The notes under the pieces are model-generated. The model made no database searches. It was not told where the DNA came from and was given only the letters and a program-made list of their open reading frames with translations. The position numbers and the translations under genes are program-made. 64,000 nt of DNA from Erysipelotrichaceae bacterium (GTDB taxonomy: Bacteria; Bacillota_I; Bacilli_A; Erysipelotrichales; Erysipelotrichaceae): positions 1 to 64,000 of the forward strand of contig JAUNNY010000002.1 in NCBI GenBank assembly GCA_030531215.1. Direction: 5' to 3'. This document shows, in pieces, positions 60,328 through 64,000 of the stretch. Position 1 is the first letter of the stretch. Each line of letters begins with the position of its first letter.

Positions 60328-62621
60328 TAATCTTTTTCCTTCGTATTTTCAACAAGATTCCACTTACGTATATTTTGCATAGCGATATAATGCGTAAAAA
60401 CAATGAATACTAAAACAATTATAATAGTTAAATAATATTGTTTAATGCTAGATGTAAAAGGATATTCTCTTGTGCTAGTGGATATTACACTCATAGCAAA
60501 TCTCGAAAAATAAACGCCCAAAATCAAACCGACAATAATACTAATTATAGTTTGAATACCAGTTTGAAATAACCAAATTCTAGAGATATCCTTAACCTGG
60601 TAGCCAATCGTTCTAAGAACTGATAATTCCTTTTTTTGTTCATATAAACTATTGATAGTAGTGTTATAGACAATAACAAAACCAATAATAAGTGAAAAGC
60701 CAATAATAAAGTAAACACCAATGTTATAAAGCGAAAATTCCTTCTCGATTCCTTTTCGGTTACTGGTAGTTGAACTGGCAATAGAAATATTATCTTGACT
60801 ATTAGCAAAATTAATCGCTTTTGTTTCGTCCCCTGTTTTTAAAACAACGCTATATTGGTCAATATCTTTAATTTTGGCTAAATTATCATTCTTCACATAA
60901 CAGTATCGATCAACATATTCGTCAACCATACCCTCTACAACAAATTCAACGCCATTAACTAAAACTTTATCACCAATATTAGCGCCTATATTTTGTGCAA
61001 TATGTTTTTCAATAATTAATCCATCTGAAATATCAGCATTTATAGAATTAAGCTTATATAATCCTATAAGACTGCTATTAGGCTCGATACCCCTAACGGT
61101 TATATCCTCTTTACGATTATTGAATTCAATAGTCGTATCAATGTAGTTTAATATTTCATATGCATCTACAAAACTATTTTGATTCAATAATTTGATATCA
61201 TTATCATTAATTTTTTCATCATAAAAGAATTGAAAATCAAATTTAATTCTTTCATCAAACAAACTTGATTTTATTTCGTTTTTTGAATCATAAAATGCCC
61301 AAGAAGTAAAAATCATCATAACAGTAGCAGTTAGGCAAAGAGTGGAAAAAATAAATCGTTTTTTGTTTTTTAATATACTGTTTATTCCGTATTTAATCTT
61401 TGATGAATAATTACTTAACTTATTATTAATTTTTATATCAAAATTACTTGGCCTTCTAACTTCTTCACGTAATGATTCGGTTGGCGATATTTCCTTGATT
61501 TGACCAATAGATAGCAAAACAGCAATCTGTCCAGAAACAATCGTTGCAATAATAGAAATTATGTAATATACGATATTAAATTTATAGGTAATATATGGGA
61601 TATTAAATGTCTCTACATATATAGTTGAAGTAAGATAAGTAACAAAGATTCCAAGAATTGTTCCTAAAAATATAGATAGAAAACTAGTGAATAAAACTAA
61701 ACCGGCAAATACATAATATATATCAGTAATCTTACGTCCTAAAGTTCTTAAAATGCCAATATCTTTTCTACTTTGTTTAATAATTTGTGTTAAAAACAGA
61801 AAAGAAACACATATTACAATTACAAAAAAAGCACTAGGAAGTAATAAAGAAAGCGATTTAACTGGTTTAATATTGATATCAATTCTATTTCTTATAATTG
61901 AATTAGAATATAAATAGTCATCTAAAATATTACTTTGACCAAGAATAATCTTAATTCTATTCATTAAAGATTCTTGATCAGCCCAATCCTCAAAAAAGAT
62001 TAATAATTGATTAAATTGATTGTTATAATCGGTATCTAACAAATAATCTTCGGGAAGATACATATATGCTAAATCAGGATTATTTCCATATATGTATTTA
62101 TTTAATATTAGTGAAACACAATCAGGAGTTGTAATAGATCTACCCATACACAGAGTTTCTTTTTTATCAGCAAAGTCTGCTTCAATTAAATCTCCTACCT
62201 CAATATCATTATTATCTAAAAAAGATTTATTAACAGAAACATTAGGATAATCACCACTCTCATTAATATCATATGTATATTGCATGCCATAATCACGATA
62301 ATTATAAGTAATAGCTCTTACATTAATATATCTTCCATTCGATAATTTACCTTGAAAATCAAAAGTAAGTCTATAGTTTAATGACTTGACACCATTAATG
62401 TTTTCAATTTCTTTACATATATTTTTGTCTAAAACTTTGGTTGTAATAATTCCATCTGCATATCGATATTGGCTCGCAAAGGTATCTAAGCTTTTATCAA
62501 CGCTATCACAAGCAGAAGTTAAGCCAAATAATAAAGACATGCTTAAAGCTAAAGCAATGCTTATTCCGAAAAATAACTTAATATATTTTTTAAATAGCGG
62601 ATATACTAATATGCTAACCAT
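60327..62621 (-). CDS. ABC transporter permease with two FtsX domains
   Basis: About 764 residues from the ATG at 62621. One N-terminal helix, a large extracytoplasmic domain (about 40-255), three helices of the first FtsX/MacB domain (about 260-385, with ILRTLGRKITDIYYVFAG), a middle helix (about 425), a second external domain (about 445-630), and the second FtsX domain (about 640-755, with LSVLRTIGYQVKDISRIWLFQTG). This layout is typical of MacB/BceB-like exporters for peptides or lipoproteins. Starts 2 bases after the ATPase stop. Confidence 0.9.
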   Translation of the reverse strand: MVSILVYPLFKKYIKLFFGISIALALSMSLLFGLTSACDSVDKSLDTFASQYRYADGIITTKVLDKNICKEIENINGVKSLNYRLTFDFQGKLSNGRYINVRAITYNYRDYGMQYTYDINESGDYPNVSVNKSFLDNNDIEVGDLIEADFADKKETLCMGRSITTPDCVSLILNKYIYGNNPDLAYMYLPEDYLLDTDYNNQFNQLLIFFEDWADQESLMNRIKIILGQSNILDDYLYSNSIIRNRIDINIKPVKSLSLLLPSAFFVIVICVSFLFLTQIIKQSRKDIGILRTLGRKITDIYYVFAGLVLFTSFLSIFLGTILGIFVTYLTSTIYVETFNIPYITYKFNIVYYIISIIATIVSGQIAVLLSIGQIKEISPTESLREEVRRPSNFDIKINNKLSNYSSKIKYGINSILKNKKRFIFSTLCLTATVMMIFTSWAFYDSKNEIKSSLFDERIKFDFQFFYDEKINDNDIKLLNQNSFVDAYEILNYIDTTIEFNNRKEDITVRGIEPNSSLIGLYKLNSINADISDGLIIEKHIAQNIGANIGDKVLVNGVEFVVEGMVDEYVDRYCYVKNDNLAKIKDIDQYSVVLKTGDETKAINFANSQDNISIASSTTSNRKGIEKEFSLYNIGVYFIIGFSLIIGFVIVYNTTINSLYEQKKELSVLRTIGYQVKDISRIWLFQTGIQTIISIIVGLILGVYFSRFAMSVISTSTREYPFTSSIKQYYLTIIIVLVFIVFTHYIAMQNIRKWNLVENTKEKD

Positions 62622-62623
62622 AA

Positions 62624-63334
62624 TTACCACTCTATGTCTTTTGCGCTAACAATATTATTATTTTGTTCTATTTTTGTAATTTGACCATTACGCATATATA
62701 AAACGCGATCTGCAATCTTGGCCATTTCTTTAGTATGCGTAACTATGACAACACATTTATGATATACTCGCGAAAGTTCTTCTAATTTAATTAAAATAGC
62801 CTTCCCAGTTTCATAATCTAGCGCACCAGTAGGCTCATCACATAAAAGCATAGGAGCATCTTTTACAAGTGCCCTTGCAATAGAAACACGTTGTTGTTCA
62901 CCACCCGATAACTCTCGAGGATATTTAAATTTCTTCTCTTTTAATTTAACAATATCTAAAACATTATCTACTGCTTCAATATTTTCTTTAGCCATGCATA
63001 TATCAATATTCTCTTTAGCAGTTAACTCTTGAATTAAATTAAATGATTGAAAAACAAATCCTATATTCTTATCACGATAGTTGGTTAATTTTACATCATT
63101 AAATTTTGTGATATCTTCATCATCATATAGAATTTGGCCAGAAGTTGGGTAGTCCATACCACCTATCATATTTAGAAGCGTACTTTTGCCACTGCCTGAA
63201 CTTCCTAAAATGACAAGAAGTTCACCATCATAGATTTCAAAACTAACATCATTTAAAGCTATAACTTTACTTTCACCTTGGCCATATTCTTTTGATAAAT
63301 TTTCAACTTTAAGAAGCGTCTTCTGTTTTTCCAT
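62624..63334 (-). CDS. ABC transporter ATP-binding protein (MacB/LolD type)
   Basis: 236 residues. Walker A LGSSGSGKSTLLNMIGGMDYPTSG near 42-65, Q-loop FVFQSFNLIQELT near 93, signature LSGGEQQRVSIARAL near 142 and Walker B LLCDEPTGALD near 162, with the EPTGALD form usual for MacB/LolD exporters. It energises the FtsX permease that follows. Its start overlaps the end of the upstream coiled-coil gene by 26 bases, so the three are one operon. Confidence 0.96.
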   Translation of the reverse strand: MEKQKTLLKVENLSKEYGQGESKVIALNDVSFEIYDGELLVILGSSGSGKSTLLNMIGGMDYPTSGQILYDDEDITKFNDVKLTNYRDKNIGFVFQSFNLIQELTAKENIDICMAKENIEAVDNVLDIVKLKEKKFKYPRELSGGEQQRVSIARALVKDAPMLLCDEPTGALDYETGKAILIKLEELSRVYHKCVVIVTHTKEMAKIADRVLYMRNGQITKIEQNNNIVSAKDIEW

Positions 63335-63998
63335 TTTTCTTTCCTCTATATACTATATATCCAAACAATGCAGCTAAAATAACCACACCTATTATTGCAC
63401 CATAAGGAGAGTATGATTTATTGCTGCCACAACAATCAGAATAAACATAATTGATATTAATATTTGAAATATCTTTTTTTAATACGTTAATATCTTTGTC
63501 TATATCATCTAACTGATTATTAAAGTCATTCATCTGTTCATCATATTTAGATTTTTCTTGATTATATTTAGTTACACCAGAATCATATTCTTTTTTCTTA
63601 GAATTAAATTCTATTGTAGCATCGTTATATTCCTTAAGTTTCTTGTCATATTCTTGTAAGCCATCTTCGTATTCATCTTTACCTTTTAAATATTCGTTAT
63701 ATTTACTATCATATTCTTTTTCTGCAGATTTAATTTGATCGCGTACATAAATAGCAGATTCTAAATCTTCAATTGTAAGTTCAACAGTTACAAGACTTTG
63801 AATATTATTAGTATTAGACTGTAAAGATACTACAGCTGTTCTTAAATATAACAAAGATTCTTTATTTCTAGAAAAAGATATTCCAGGAAGAAAATCATCT
63901 ATTTTTTTATACGCATTTTCTATATCATCCCATAAGTCATCATCTATTTCTTCTTGACTAAGAGCTTTATCTATTAAATCAATTAAATCAGATGTGTA
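63309..63998 (-). CDS. C-terminal part of a coiled-coil membrane protein (5' end outside the window)
   Basis: The frame is open to the right window edge, so this is a fragment; the first in-frame start (TTG at 63854) is not a believable start. The visible 229 residues are mostly a long charged coiled coil rich in K, E, Y and D with KEYDSGVTKYNQEKSKYDEQ-like heptads (about 80-190), then CCGSNKSYSPYG, one membrane helix (GAIIGVVILAALFGYIVY) and a basic tail. Its position ahead of the ATPase suggests a periplasm-facing stalk or adaptor of the exporter, possibly an FtsX-related permease with a coiled-coil insert; that is inference. Confidence 0.7.
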   Translation of the reverse strand, partial: YTSDLIDLIDKALSQEEIDDDLWDDIENAYKKIDDFLPGISFSRNKESLLYLRTAVVSLQSNTNNIQSLVTVELTIEDLESAIYVRDQIKSAEKEYDSKYNEYLKGKDEYEDGLQEYDKKLKEYNDATIEFNSKKKEYDSGVTKYNQEKSKYDEQMNDFNNQLDDIDKDINVLKKDISNININYVYSDCCGSNKSYSPYGAIIGVVILAALFGYIVYRGKKNGKTEDAS

Positions 63999-64000
63999 GT

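Noticed and set aside
63309-63854. A complete 181-residue protein starting with TTG at 63854
   Set aside because: The same frame stays open to the right edge of the window, so this is the 3' part of a longer gene.
1-64000. CRISPR arrays, insertion sequences, prophage or integrated elements
   Set aside because: No regularly spaced repeats, transposase, integrase or terminal repeats were seen; gene content is mostly core chromosomal.

Overview
This is a low-GC window that reads as a chromosomal segment of a Gram-positive, wall-forming member of the Bacillota, probably a Bacilli/Erysipelotrichia-type relative. The evidence is very AT-rich DNA, the Firmicutes-type suf order (sufC-D-S-U-B), a PASTA-kinase/PP2C pair, RNase Y with YmdB, GpsB, RecU, a T-box leader, type-B RNase P RNA and a class A penicillin-binding protein. 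TGA is used as a stop (for example at 1199-1201), so the standard bacterial code applies. I see no sporulation gene, prophage, insertion sequence, CRISPR array or tRNA gene.

Layout: 0-4.7 kb holds a membrane phosphoesterase, a DUF975-type membrane protein, a probable 6S RNA, a thioredoxin-like lipoprotein and a PfkB sugar kinase. At 4.7-7.8 kb lies the most unusual gene, one reading frame joining a MurE-type Mur ligase to a YtcJ-type amidohydrolase. At 7.8-12.7 kb are pheT, pheS (with a Phe T-box), rplA and rplK (with an L1-like leader). At 12.7-19.2 kb, downstream of ftsAZ, is a tightly packed run: PHP protein, amino-acid permease, N-acyl-D-amino-acid deacylase, beta-lactamase-like hydrolase, recX, yhaM. 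ftsA-ftsZ follow at 19.2-21.6 kb and rpmB at 21.7 kb.

At 22-29.4 kb is the leftward operon priA-rsmB-rlmN-prpC-prkC-rpe. At 29.5-33 kb are two tandem NlpC/P60 paralogues, a small Xre regulator and a two-gene small-protein cassette. The suf operon lies at 33-37.6 kb, then prsA-like foldase, lipoprotein and hit (37.7-40 kb), then ymdB, rny, recA, pgsA, rnpB and gpsB (40-44.9 kb), with recU and a class A PBP running rightward. At 48.6-55.7 kb are an rRNA m5C methyltransferase, a shortened ribF, truB, ttcA, a DUF218 protein and a P-type cation ATPase under a yybP-ykoY (Mn2+) riboswitch. The right end has a radical SAM protein, a TrmH-family methylase, a COG2509 FAD protein, a tetR gene with a perfect operator palindrome, and an ABC/FtsX export operon that runs off the window.

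Three themes recur. First, cell-wall functions dominate: Mur ligase fusion, PBP1, NlpC/P60 pair, PASTA kinase, GpsB, FtsAZ, D-aminoacylase and beta-lactamase fold. Second, RNA-level control is frequent: T-box, Mn2+ riboswitch, L1 leader, 6S RNA, RNase P. Third, about a dozen genes lack a Shine-Dalgarno sequence and have a -10-like box ending only 6-9 bases before the ATG, which suggests leaderless transcripts beside normal GGAGG-led genes. All functional calls come from motif recognition in the sequence; no database search was run.
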